A DNA stretch of 64,000 bases, from positions 1 to 64,000 of the forward strand of contig NZ_JBDVFA010000060.1 of the NCBI RefSeq assembly GCF_039941195.1, given 5' to 3'. Source of the DNA: Aurantibacter_A sp039941195 (lineage in GTDB: Bacteria > Bacteroidota > Bacteroidia > Flavobacteriales > Flavobacteriaceae). Every line of letters starts with the position of its first letter. Positions within the stretch are counted from its first letter, which is position 1. Position numbers and translations under genes: made by a program. The notes below the pieces were generated by a model, which worked only from the letters and a program-made list of their open reading frames with translations, did no database searches and was not told the DNA's origin. Below are positions 1 through 7,778 of this stretch, one piece after another.

Positions 1-1184
1 CACCCCATCATCCATTTCATTCCAAAACCTAATCCGCCTAAATCAATTGGTTTCGATACTCCAGTAAAATTGGTTGATTCTTCGGCAATTGTTTGTGTAT
101 CCGGATAATTCTCATAAACCGCTCTATTAAGTTCTTTTATAAACTCTATTGCTTCTAAATTCTCATTACCACCAAACTCATTAGCATCCCATTCACCTTC
201 TTCTCTAGAATAATCTAAATATAGCATTGACGCAACAGCATCAACACGAAGTCCATCTGCATGAAATTTGTCGAGCCAAAAAAGTGCATTACTTATTAAA
301 AATGATTTCACCTCATTTCGGCCATAATTGAAAATCAAACTTTTCCAGTCTGGATGATATCCTCTTTTTCTATCTGGATGCTCATACAAATGAGATCCAT
401 CAAAAAAACCAAGTCCATGAGCATCTTCAGGAAAATGAGAAGGCACCCAATCCAAAATAACACCTATATCATTTTGATGAAGCTTATCAACCAATAACAT
501 TAAACCCTCGGGCTCTCCAAAACGAGATGTCGGCGCGAAATATCCAGTAAGCTGATAGCCCCATGAAGGATCATAAGGATACTCCATAATAGGCATAAAC
601 TCGACATGAGTAAATTGCATTTCTTTTAAATATGCAACCAACTCATCCGATAGCTCTGTATATGTTAAGGAACGATTTTCCTCTAATTTACGTTTCCAGG
701 AAGCTAAATGAACTTCATATACTGAATATGGCTTATCTAGAGCATTTTTATCTTTACGATAACCCATCCAAGCTTTGTCTTGCCATGTGTAATCAAAATC
801 CCAAACCACCGATGCCGTTTTCGGTGGATGCTCACAGCTTAAGGCAAAAGGATCGGCTTTCTCTGTTTGAATGCCATAATTATTGCTATGAATCCTATAT
901 TTATATGTCTCACCCTTCTTTATTCCAGGAATAAAACCTTCCCAAATTCCAGAACCATCCCACCTAACATTTAATTTATGCTCTCCATCGGTCCAATAAT
1001 TAAAATCTCCTATAACTGAAACTTGATTTGCAGAAGGAGCCCAAACTGCAAAATATGCTCCCTCTTTACCATCAACCGATATCAGATGTGAACCAAATTT
1101 TTCATACATCCTATAATGCTTCCCAGCTTTTATTAAATCTACATCAAAATCAGTTAAAAGACTGTGTACAATAACGTTGCTCAT
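1..1184 (-). CDS. glgB: 1,4-alpha-glucan branching enzyme, N-terminal part (3' end outside window)
   Basis: Glycogen branching enzyme: cuts an alpha-1,4 glucan and rejoins it as an alpha-1,6 branch, in the cytoplasm. About 394 residues are visible from the ATG at 1182-1184 (MSNVIVHSLLTDFDVDLIKA) to the window edge. An N-terminal CBM48-like beta-sandwich (about residues 35-110, with YFAVWAPSANQVSVIGDFN) is followed by the GH13 barrel. The nucleophile region DGLRVDAV (about residue 313) and the acid/base region IAEEST (about residue 366) are both present. The gene is cut by the left edge, so its C-terminal domain and downstream neighbours are unseen. It is transcribed away from the peptide-gene array. 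Family assignment is secure; glgB rather than a paralogue is inferred. Confidence 0.93.
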   Translation of the reverse strand, partial: MSNVIVHSLLTDFDVDLIKAGKHYRMYEKFGSHLISVDGKEGAYFAVWAPSANQVSVIGDFNYWTDGEHKLNVRWDGSGIWEGFIPGIKKGETYKYRIHSNNYGIQTEKADPFALSCEHPPKTASVVWDFDYTWQDKAWMGYRKDKNALDKPYSVYEVHLASWKRKLEENRSLTYTELSDELVAYLKEMQFTHVEFMPIMEYPYDPSWGYQLTGYFAPTSRFGEPEGLMLLVDKLHQNDIGVILDWVPSHFPEDAHGLGFFDGSHLYEHPDRKRGYHPDWKSLIFNYGRNEVKSFLISNALFWLDKFHADGLRVDAVASMLYLDYSREEGEWDANEFGGNENLEAIEFIKELNRAVYENYPDTQTIAEESTNFTGVSKPIDLGGLGFGMKWMMG

Positions 1185-1727
1185 ATTCGGTTTTCTAGGT
1201 AATTACTGTTTATAGTTTATTACAATAACATGCTCAATTCTCTATTAACTCAACTATTTATATCCAGCATTACTATTTAAGTGATTGGTTGAGTTATTTT
1301 CATTACTATAATTTATAACACAAAAACAAATACCATGGTTGGGCATTAAATATCGTATTTCTAATTCGTTTTATCATTATAACAAATGCATTTTTTAACA
1401 CACAAATACATTTATCTGGCACTACAACGGTATCGTAATATGCACTGGACTATTCCTATCTTCTTATTAAAAAATAAAACACGAAGTAAGACTAACATTA
1501 ATGTTTAATTGAAATATTGATTTTTTGAGTTGATATACTAATGGATGCTTAAGATAAGAAAACAATTGCTTGAAAATTAATAAATAGATTAATCAACTCA
1601 CTTTTACCACAATTAAAAACAAGAAAAAACAGGATATCTTTCAGTCAACGAACAAAGCATACCGTTCGTCTGTAGGGCTATCTTGGCAATAGACAATAAC
1701 CACATTTTCCACCACAGAAAAGGGTCA
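1185..1727. other. AT-rich intergenic region between glgB and the peptide array
   Basis: No convincing ORF or RNA is seen on either strand. It presumably holds the glgB promoter (reading left), but I could not identify a clean TAnnTTTG element on the minus strand. From about 1650 the sequence becomes recognisably homologous to the upstream flanks of the other two peptide units (shared block around TCNTCTNNAGG.CTAT..NGCAA), so the right part belongs to the array. Confidence 0.5.
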
Positions 1728-1795
1728 TTTCACATCAAAAAAAGGTGCAATTCACAACAAATACCCAAAGTAAGGCTTACTTCAAACTAACTTTG
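1728..1795 (+). promoter_or_regulatory. Conserved regulated promoter of peptide unit 1
   Basis: Direct repeats TTTCACATC (1728-1736) and ATTCACAAC (1750-1758) lie 22 bp apart start to start. They are followed by the 15-bp palindrome AAGTAAGGCTTACTT (1768-1782) and then, after 5 bp, a Bacteroidota -7 element TAACTTTG (1788-1795). No TTTG -33 element is visible and the palindrome covers that place, so an activator is likely. The ATG is 24 nt past the -7 element, implying a short leader. Confidence 0.72.
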
Positions 1796-1819
1796 AATCA
1801 GAATTAAAAAACCCAAATC

Positions 1820-1996
1820 ATGTCAAATAAAATTAAAAGTTCATTATTCTTAAGTTGTTTTATCGCTGCTTTTACAATATATAATTTTAGCATTACCGAA
1901 GTAGATAATAATTTAAACAATGCCACTGAATTTGCTCATGCAGAACTTGAACAAGAGGTTCCAGCTTTCGAACTAGAAATAGCGGAAAACAAGTAA
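1820..1996 (+). CDS. Small signal-bearing peptide, array member 1a (58 aa)
   Basis: Unrecognised short protein. Residues 1-25 (MSNKIKSSLFLSCFIAAFTI, then YNFSI) form a short basic start and a hydrophobic segment like a signal peptide or membrane anchor. They are nearly invariant in all six array genes. A second conserved block, TEFAHAELEQ, lies at about residues 36-45, and the acidic tail (EVPAFELEIAENK) differs between gene types. This layout of fixed N-terminus, fixed acidic block and variable tail is that of a precursor or pheromone-like peptide. The second block faintly resembles the LALANVEA motif of NVEALA-family peptides from Bacteroides; that link is inference. The LSC at residues 11-13 is not a credible lipobox because the h-region before it is too short. 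Confidence 0.75.
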   Translation: MSNKIKSSLFLSCFIAAFTIYNFSITEVDNNLNNATEFAHAELEQEVPAFELEIAENK

Positions 1997-2062
1997 TAAC
2001 CTACTTTACCTACCCATACTTTAAACCCTACGAACTAACCTAAATCAATAAAAACTCAAATC

Positions 2063-2239
2063 ATGTCAAACAAAATCAAAAGTTCGTTATTCTTAAGTTG
2101 TTTTATCGCTGTTTTTACAATATATAATTTTAGCATAAACGAAACTGAAAATCAATTTAGTGATTCATCTGAAATTGCTAAAGCCGATCTGGAACAAGTG
2201 ACATTGATAGACAATTTACAACACGAAGTAAAAAAATAA
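2063..2239 (+). CDS. Small signal-bearing peptide, array member 1b (58 aa)
   Basis: Second gene of unit 1, 66 nt after 1a with no promoter of its own visible, so probably co-transcribed. The N-terminal 25 residues match 1a almost exactly (FIAVFTIYNFSI). The block SEIAKADLEQ corresponds to TEFAHAELEQ of 1a. The tail is different (VTLIDNLQHEVKK, ending in lysines), so each unit encodes two distinct tail types. No cysteine occurs in the tail, and no double-glycine cleavage site is present. Function unknown; exported peptide or small anchored protein are the options I would consider. Confidence 0.75.
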   Translation: MSNKIKSSLFLSCFIAVFTIYNFSINETENQFSDSSEIAKADLEQVTLIDNLQHEVKK

Positions 2240-2263
2240 ACCCAAATAACAATACCTACTTAA

Positions 2264-2300
2264 AGAAGGGCTCAGATATTTATCTGAGCCCTTCTGTTTT
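2264..2300 (+). terminator. Rho-independent terminator of peptide unit 1
   Basis: Long perfect stem AGAAGGGCTCAGAT with its complement ATCTGAGCCCTTCT around a short loop, followed by a T-rich tail. The same stem core recurs after unit 2. Confidence 0.9.
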
Positions 2301-2683
2301 TATACACTTAATTATTAGCTTAAAATCAACCCTAACAATGAACACCTAATTTTTAGTACTTAAGAATACTATTACACTCTAAACAACTATCTAAAGCTTC
2401 AAATTCACCCACACGTTTAGCATTGTAAGTTTCTATTGAGGAATTGATTTTTGTACATCATCTTTCATTTATTGTAAAACAAGCTTTTAAATCCTATATA
2501 TGATGCTCTTCTACTTAGTAAAGAATCAAGGTTTAATTGAAACAAAAAAAAATCTTAGAGTTCTTTATATTGAATAAAACATAAAACACCAGCAAACAGC
2601 TTATCGCAAAAAGCAAACACTTCATCTAAAGGCCTATATAGCAACAGTTGGACACACTTTTTACCGACCACAAAATAGCACCA
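2301..2683. other. Spacer between peptide units 1 and 2
   Basis: No ORF of note. The right end (about 2585-2665) is homologous to 3538-3610 before unit 3, containing AACAGCTTATCG and AGCAAACA, and belongs to the extended promoter flank. The left part is diverged and unexplained. Confidence 0.5.
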
Positions 2684-2751
2684 TTTCACATCAAAAAAGG
2701 GCACTTTTCACAACAAATACACAAAGTAAGGCTTACTTCAATCTAACTTTG
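2684..2751 (+). promoter_or_regulatory. Conserved regulated promoter of peptide unit 2
   Basis: Same architecture and spacing as unit 1: TTTCACATC (2684-2692), TTTCACAAC (2706-2714), palindrome AAGTAAGGCTTACTT (2724-2738), 5-bp gap and -7 element TAACTTTG (2744-2751). Start-to-start distance of the direct repeats is again 22 bp. Confidence 0.72.
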
Positions 2752-2775
2752 AATCAGAATTAAGAAACCCAAATC

Positions 2776-2952
2776 ATGTCAAATAAAATTAAAAGTTCAT
2801 TATTCTTAAGTTGTTTTATCGCTGCTTTCACAATATATAATTTTAGCATTACTGAAGGAGATAATAATTTAAACAAATCCTCTGAATTTGCTCATGCAGA
2901 ACTTGAACAAGAGGCTCCAGCTTTCGAACTGGAAATCGCGAAAAACAAGTAA
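2776..2952 (+). CDS. Small signal-bearing peptide, array member 2a (58 aa)
   Basis: Near copy of member 1a. It differs at only a few positions, for example TEGDNNLNKSSEFAH against TEVDNNLNNATEFAH, EAPAF against EVPAF and AKNK against AENK. The hydrophobic N-terminus is unchanged. Substitutions cluster in the middle and tail. Its position first in unit 2, behind the same promoter, makes it the orthologous slot of 1a. Function unknown. Confidence 0.75.
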   Translation: MSNKIKSSLFLSCFIAAFTIYNFSITEGDNNLNKSSEFAHAELEQEAPAFELEIAKNK

Positions 2953-3018
2953 CAACCTACTTAACCTACTTACACAAAATTACTTGCTAACTAACCTAAA
3001 TCAATAAAAACTCAAATC

Positions 3019-3195
3019 ATGTCAAACAAAATCAAAAGTTCGTTATTCTTAAGTTGTTTTATCGCTGTATTTACAATATATAATTTCAGCATAAACGAAA
3101 CTGAAAATCAATTTAGTGATTCATCTGAAATTGCTGAAGCCGAACATGAACAAGTGACATTGATAGACAACCTACAATACGAAGTAAAAAAATAA
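3019..3195 (+). CDS. Small signal-bearing peptide, array member 2b (58 aa)
   Basis: Near copy of member 1b: same N-terminus and tail type (VTLIDNLQYEVKK). Changes fall mainly in the second block (SEIAEAEHEQ against SEIAKADLEQ). It lies 66 nt after 2a, the same spacing as in unit 1, and before a near-identical terminator. Function unknown. Confidence 0.75.
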   Translation: MSNKIKSSLFLSCFIAVFTIYNFSINETENQFSDSSEIAEAEHEQVTLIDNLQYEVKK

Positions 3196-3219
3196 TCCCA
3201 AATAACAATACCTACTTAA

Positions 3220-3257
3220 AGAAGGGCTCAGATAAATTTCTGAGCCCTTCTTTTTTT
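3220..3257 (+). terminator. Rho-independent terminator of peptide unit 2
   Basis: Stem AGAAGGGCTCAGA, six-base loop, TCTGAGCCCTTCT and seven Ts. Duplicate of the unit 1 terminator with a changed loop. Confidence 0.9.
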
Positions 3258-3632
3258 CCACCGATCATCATAAACACACCTTTATTCTTTACATATTACA
3301 ATCAATAATTTTCAAGAAACCAGTTGCGCGATTTCTTGCACTTACGCATATTAAAATCATCTAGCCTATAAGCACTATAAATATCTATTAATAATGGACT
3401 CTAGTATTTGAACTTCATATATGTTCAGCCATTCCATTGATAATCACGAACAACATTCATTAAACAACTTTAAAATCAAGTCTCATTTCATATAAATCTA
3501 ATAAAAAATTCCTTAGTGCATAGTTAAACATAAAATACTAGTAAACAGCTTATCGTAAAAAGCAAACAGTTCATCTAAAGGCCCATATAGCAATAGATGA
3601 GCACCCTTTTTTTCCACCACAAAATAATACCC
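3258..3632. other. Spacer between peptide units 2 and 3
   Basis: No ORF of note. About 3538-3610 is homologous to the flank before unit 2; the rest is diverged AT-rich DNA. Confidence 0.5.
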
Positions 3633-3700
3633 TTTCACATCAAAAAAGAGCACTTTTCACAACAAATACCCAAAGTAAGGCTTACTTCAATCTAACTTTG
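3633..3700 (+). promoter_or_regulatory. Conserved regulated promoter of peptide unit 3
   Basis: TTTCACATC (3633-3641), TTTCACAAC (3655-3663), AAGTAAGGCTTACTT (3673-3687), 5-bp gap and TAACTTTG (3693-3700). Spacings equal those of units 1 and 2, although the surrounding unit is the most diverged, which argues that the elements are functional. Confidence 0.72.
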
Positions 3701-3723
3701 AATCAGAATTAAAAACCCAAATC

Positions 3724-3900
3724 ATGTCAAACAAAATCAAAAGTTCATTATTCTTAAGTTGTTTTATAGCTGTTTTTACTATTTATAATTTCAGCATTAC
3801 TGAAACGGAAAAAATTTATAGTGATTCATCTGAAATTGTAAAAGCTGAACTTGAACAAATAGCGACTATAGACAATTTAGATTTTGAAGAATCTAAATAA
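3724..3900 (+). CDS. Small signal-bearing peptide, array member 3a (58 aa)
   Basis: N-terminal 25 residues are as in the other members. The second block is SEIVKAELEQ and the tail is IATIDNLDFEESK. In sequence it resembles the b-type peptides (TETEKIYSDSSEI against NETENQFSDSSEI) although it occupies the first slot, so the order of types is not kept in unit 3. Function unknown. Confidence 0.74.
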   Translation: MSNKIKSSLFLSCFIAVFTIYNFSITETEKIYSDSSEIVKAELEQIATIDNLDFEESK

Positions 3901-3962
3901 TTATTTCGTAATTCTACCTACCAAAAACAATCAGATTTTACCCAAACTAAAAACCCCAAATC

Positions 3963-4133
3963 ATGTCAAATAAAATCAAAAGTTCATTATACCTAAGTTG
4001 TTTTATAGCTGTTTTTACTATTTATAATTTCAGTATTACTGAAAACAATTCAAACGAAACGGCTGAAATTGCAATTGCAGAACTTAATCAAATGCCAACA
4101 CCAAACTATCTTACTAACGAAGATTTAAAATAG
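3963..4133 (+). CDS. Small signal-bearing peptide, array member 3b (56 aa)
   Basis: The most divergent member: LYLSCF instead of LFLSCF, middle block AEIAIAELNQ and tail MPTPNYLTNEDLK. IAIAELNQ is the copy that best superposes on the LALANVEA motif of NVEALA peptides (inference by eye). It lies 62 nt after 3a and is followed by its own terminator. Function unknown. Confidence 0.73.
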   Translation: MSNKIKSSLYLSCFIAVFTIYNFSITENNSNETAEIAIAELNQMPTPNYLTNEDLK

Positions 4134-4157
4134 ACCAGAACAAAACCTACTTGATTA

Positions 4158-4189
4158 ATGGACTCAGACAAACCTGAGTCCATTTTTTT
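4158..4189 (+). terminator. Rho-independent terminator of peptide unit 3
   Basis: Stem ATGGACTCAG, loop ACAAAC, CTGAGTCCAT, then seven Ts. Same position as in units 1 and 2 but a different stem sequence, so the hairpin itself is conserved rather than its bases. Confidence 0.9.
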
Positions 4190-4337
4190 ATTAAACTAAC
4201 TACCAACACTTTAACCCATATATTAAGCGTTTAAAATATTCTTTAACAGATAAACCTTAATTGTGGTAGTATTAACTTAATATAGCAGCACTTTTAAATA
4301 TTATATAGTACTATTGCGGTAATCTTCAAATCTGATA

Positions 4338-7300
4338 ATGATGAATACCACTTTCACCGCTAGGTTTAAGAATTATATAATAAACCCCATCATAAGTTAT
4401 ATTAACTACAAAGACAACCCGCTTAAAATAAGTGGTATTTTGTTTTTATTATTGATTTTACTATCAATTTCAACAACACAAGCACAATGCGGCTCCGAGC
4501 CCTTTCCGAACCAATGGACCATTCATGAATTGGAAAGCACAGAATTACCCTATAGATCAGTATATCTATTCGCTGATACGGATATTGATAGTGATGGCAA
4601 AAAAGACATTGTAACTGGTGGTTGGTGGTATAAAAACCCTGGTACAGCATCTGGAAATTGGATTCGTAAAACGATTGGAGGCACCTTTAAAAACATGGCC
4701 TATATCCATGATTTTGATGGTGATGGCGACCCTGATCTTTTAGGTACTACTGGTGCGTATAGAGGAGCAGATTTAGTTTGGGCACAAAATGATGGCGCTG
4801 GTAATTTTACAATTAGAACAAATATTCCTTCTGGTAATACCGATTATTGGGAGCCATTTTTAGCAGGTATAGCCGGTGCTAATTTTCAATCTGGCGGACC
4901 ATTTCAAATGGCAATTAACTGGAACGGAGCCGAAAGCACAAATTCACCTGTACAAATTTTAACCGTACCTGCTGATCCTGTTAATAACACATGGTCACTT
5001 GTAGATTCAAATCCAGATTCTCTTGGTGAAGATATGCAGGCTGGTGACATTGATGACGATGGAGATATAGATTTATTTCAATCGAGTAATTGGTTACGAA
5101 ATGAAGGCAATGGTTCATTCACCACCTTTGACACAGGATTGTCTTATGTGACTACACCTGATCGTGCACAATTATCAGATTTTGACGGTGATGGTGATTT
5201 GGATGCCGTTGTGGGACAATTAAGTATTGGTACCAGCAATGCTAATAGGTTTGAATTCTCTTGGTGGGAAGCTCCATCAAACCCCACCCAAACATGGGAA
5301 AGACATATTTTAGCAACCGATATCAACGGGAGTTTAAGTGTACATGCTGAAGATATTGACAAAGATGGTGATGATGATATTATTGTTGGTGAATGGCAGG
5401 GTGATAATAGATTAATTGCTTTTGAAAACGATTTATGTGATTCCGGCACTTTCATCAGACACGAATTAGATGCGGGAGGCACCGGCTTCGACCATCACGA
5501 CAGCACTCGAGTTGTAGATATCGACGGTGACGGTGATTTTGATGTTATCTCAATAGGATGGGACAATATCGTTCCAAGAATATTCGAAAACACGTCAACT
5601 ACATCTAACAATGAGGACCCCGTATCTAATGCCGGGAGTAATAAATCAATAACTTTACCAACAAACACGATTACTATTAATGGAACTGGAAACGATCCTG
5701 ATGGCGGAAATATCACCTTTTCTTGGTCCCAAACAAGTGGTCCTTCTTCAGCAAATTTAACGAACGCATCAACAGCAAACTTAACTGCGAACAATTTAGT
5801 TGAAGGAACATATATCTTTCGATTAACCGTCACTGATGATGAAAACGACACTGATACAGATGAAATATCTGTATCAGTGAATCCTGAGCAAAATACCGAT
5901 ATTCCACTAGTAAATGCAGGAAGCAACCAAAATATTAAATTACCTACCAACACTATTACTTTAAGCGGTTCTGGAAGTGATCCTGATGGAGGCACAGTAT
6001 CTTTCTTATGGTCACAAATTAGTGGACCAAATACGGCTTTACTTGACAATGCCAATACTACAGATTTAACGGCTAATAACTTAATCGAAGGAAGTTATGT
6101 TTTTCAACTGACTGCAACCGATGATGAAAGTGATTCAGCATCCGACAATGTTTCTGTAGTTGTGTCACCTCAAGAAAACACCGATATTCCAGTAGTAAAT
6201 GCAGGAGGTGACCAAAATATAATGCTACCGAATAATAGTATTACCTTAAGTGGTACTGGCAGTGACCCAGATGGTGGCACGGTAACGTTCGCATGGACAC
6301 AAATTAGTGGACCAAACACGGCTTTACTTGACAATGCGAATACAGCAGCTGTAACAGCTAGTAGCCTAATTGAAGGATCCTATGTATTTCAACTGACCGG
6401 AACAGATGATGAAAGTGATTCGACATCAGACGACGTTACGGTAGTTGTTACAGCTCAAGAAAATACGGACATACCGATAATAAATGCAGGAACTGATCAG
6501 GATATTACCCTGCCAACTAATTCAATTATTTTAAATGGTTCTGGAAGCGATCCGGATGGAGGCACAGTATCATTTCTATGGGAGCAAATTAGTGGACCAA
6601 ACACCACTTTACTGACCAACTCGAATAGCGCAGATGTAAGTGTCAGCAGCTTAATCGAAGGCAGTTATATTTTCCGTTTAACAGGAACAGATGATGAAAG
6701 TGATTCGACATCAGACGAGGTCACTGTTGTTGTATCGCCGGAATCTAGTTCAGAATTTCCAATAGCAAATGCTGGGAGCGACCTAAATATAACCTTACCC
6801 AATAACACCATTACACTAAATGGATCTGGAAATGACCCTGATGGTGGTGCTATTACTTTTTTATGGACACAAACAAGTGGACCAAGTTCTGCGTTTTTAA
6901 CCAACATAAACACTGCTGATTTAACTGTAAATGAATTAATTGTTGGAACGTATGTATTTAGATTAACAATCACAGATGATGAGGAAGATACGGCATTCGA
7001 CGAAACATCTGTATTTGTTTCAGCAGCAAATGAAATAAACCAAGAACCGATAGCTGTGTTAGATACAGATATAATATCGGGTCCAAATCCATTGACGGTA
7101 AATTTTACAGGAAGTAATTCTACAGATGATGGGACAATAACTACTTATTCGTGGGATTTTGGGAATGGTGAAACCAGTCTGCTTGCTGACCCAAGCTACA
7201 CCTATACAACCACAGGAACATTTGAAGTAAATTTAACCGTTACCGATTCGAATGGCCTTTCAAACACAACTTCAACCAACATTACTGTTACAGCTCCGGA

Positions 7301-7583
7301 AACTATCAATGAAGAATCTTCCATTGTTTTAGAAACAAACCCTGCTAAAGAAGGCACAGCACGTATTATTCTTCTAAACAAACCAAATGGAACAATTTTA
7401 ACTTCACTATACCTACATGATTCAGCAGGACGTATTATAAAAACTTTTAATGCACAAACAGCTTCAACTGGGAACAATACTTATGAATTCTCTATTATAA
7501 CGCTTAGAGATGGCTTATACTATATAAGCATGGACTTAAATAATGGCGAATATGAAGCACTAAGTTTGATGATTAAAAATTAA
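4338..7583 (+). CDS. Secreted VCBS/FG-GAP and PKD-repeat protein with type IX secretion C-terminus
   Basis: Large extracellular protein of 1,081 residues. After a long N-region, a hydrophobic signal core lies at about residues 31-49, ending TTQAQ. Residues about 60-400 hold FG-GAP/VCBS repeats with calcium-binding signatures (DFDGDGDPDLL, DIDDDGDIDLF, DFDGDGDLDAV, DIDKDGDDDII, DIDGDGDFDVI), probably a beta-propeller. Five closely related PKD/K319L-like domains of about 93 residues follow (about 427-890; core SGSDPDGG...W.QISGPN), then one canonical PKD domain (about 898-983, YSWDFGNGE). The last ~90 residues look like a type A sorting domain (sheet-rich, ending YEALSLMIKN). Inferred role: surface-attached or released binding protein, perhaps for polysaccharide. 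No catalytic domain is visible. It follows the peptide array but has its own upstream region. Confidence 0.85.
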   Translation: MMNTTFTARFKNYIINPIISYINYKDNPLKISGILFLLLILLSISTTQAQCGSEPFPNQWTIHELESTELPYRSVYLFADTDIDSDGKKDIVTGGWWYKNPGTASGNWIRKTIGGTFKNMAYIHDFDGDGDPDLLGTTGAYRGADLVWAQNDGAGNFTIRTNIPSGNTDYWEPFLAGIAGANFQSGGPFQMAINWNGAESTNSPVQILTVPADPVNNTWSLVDSNPDSLGEDMQAGDIDDDGDIDLFQSSNWLRNEGNGSFTTFDTGLSYVTTPDRAQLSDFDGDGDLDAVVGQLSIGTSNANRFEFSWWEAPSNPTQTWERHILATDINGSLSVHAEDIDKDGDDDIIVGEWQGDNRLIAFENDLCDSGTFIRHELDAGGTGFDHHDSTRVVDIDGDGDFDVISIGWDNIVPRIFENTSTTSNNEDPVSNAGSNKSITLPTNTITINGTGNDPDGGNITFSWSQTSGPSSANLTNASTANLTANNLVEGTYIFRLTVTDDENDTDTDEISVSVNPEQNTDIPLVNAGSNQNIKLPTNTITLSGSGSDPDGGTVSFLWSQISGPNTALLDNANTTDLTANNLIEGSYVFQLTATDDESDSASDNVSVVVSPQENTDIPVVNAGGDQNIMLPNNSITLSGTGSDPDGGTVTFAWTQISGPNTALLDNANTAAVTASSLIEGSYVFQLTGTDDESDSTSDDVTVVVTAQENTDIPIINAGTDQDITLPTNSIILNGSGSDPDGGTVSFLWEQISGPNTTLLTNSNSADVSVSSLIEGSYIFRLTGTDDESDSTSDEVTVVVSPESSSEFPIANAGSDLNITLPNNTITLNGSGNDPDGGAITFLWTQTSGPSSAFLTNINTADLTVNELIVGTYVFRLTITDDEEDTAFDETSVFVSAANEINQEPIAVLDTDIISGPNPLTVNFTGSNSTDDGTITTYSWDFGNGETSLLADPSYTYTTTGTFEVNLTVTDSNGLSNTTSTNITVTAPETINEESSIVLETNPAKEGTARIILLNKPNGTILTSLYLHDSAGRIIKTFNAQTASTGNNTYEFSIITLRDGLYYISMDLNNGEYEALSLMIKN
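5617..7010 (+). repeat. Five tandem PKD/K319L-type domain repeats (~280 bp each)
   Basis: Within the gene at 4338-7583. Each unit begins near AGSNxxITLPxNTI and contains GSGSDPDGG and GPNTALL-type strings. Units 2-4 are most alike at DNA level, suggesting recent internal duplication. Confidence 0.8.
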
Positions 7584-7632
7584 ACCAACGCTATATTGAA
7601 TTAATTTTAAAAAAATTCAATATCAACCAACA

Positions 7633-7676
7633 AACCATGTAAACCCTTTTACCTTAAAGGTTTACATGGTTTTTTT
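7633..7676 (+). terminator. Rho-independent terminator after the PKD protein gene
   Basis: 13-bp perfect stem AACCATGTAAACC / GGTTTACATGGTT with seven Ts. Confidence 0.9.
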
Positions 7677-7778
7677 ATCACTAATTATTTGGTTAAAAAT
7701 TTGCCAAAATCAATATTTCCATTAAACCAAACTTCTCTTTCTCAGTCAAAGGTGTGTAATTAATAAAATTTTAAACAA

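Larger units (their letters stand above)
1650..4190 (+). repeat. Tandem array of three ~0.95-kb units, each with a promoter, two small peptide genes and a terminator
   Basis: The first gene of each unit starts at 1820, 2776 and 3724, giving periods of 956 and 948 bp. The second genes start at 2063, 3019 and 3963 (956 and 944). Each unit repeats about 100-170 bp of upstream DNA, a 58-codon gene, a short spacer, a second 56-58-codon gene and a hairpin terminator. The DNA between terminator and next promoter is much less conserved, apart from a block at about 2585-2665 repeated at 3538-3610. Units 1 and 2 are more alike than either is to unit 3, so the array grew in at least two duplication steps. 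Confidence 0.9.

Noticed and set aside
632..934. 100-codon plus-strand ORF
   Set aside because: Lies entirely within glgB on the other strand; the glgB frame contains the conserved branching-enzyme motifs here.
1820..4133. Lipoprotein lipobox (LSC) in the small peptides
   Set aside because: The cysteine is at residue 13 with only about five hydrophobic residues before it and hydrophobic sequence continuing after it; this does not fit a lipobox.
5495..6055. 186-codon minus-strand ORF
   Set aside because: Antisense shadow of the PKD repeats, with the same periodicity and no start context or family signature.
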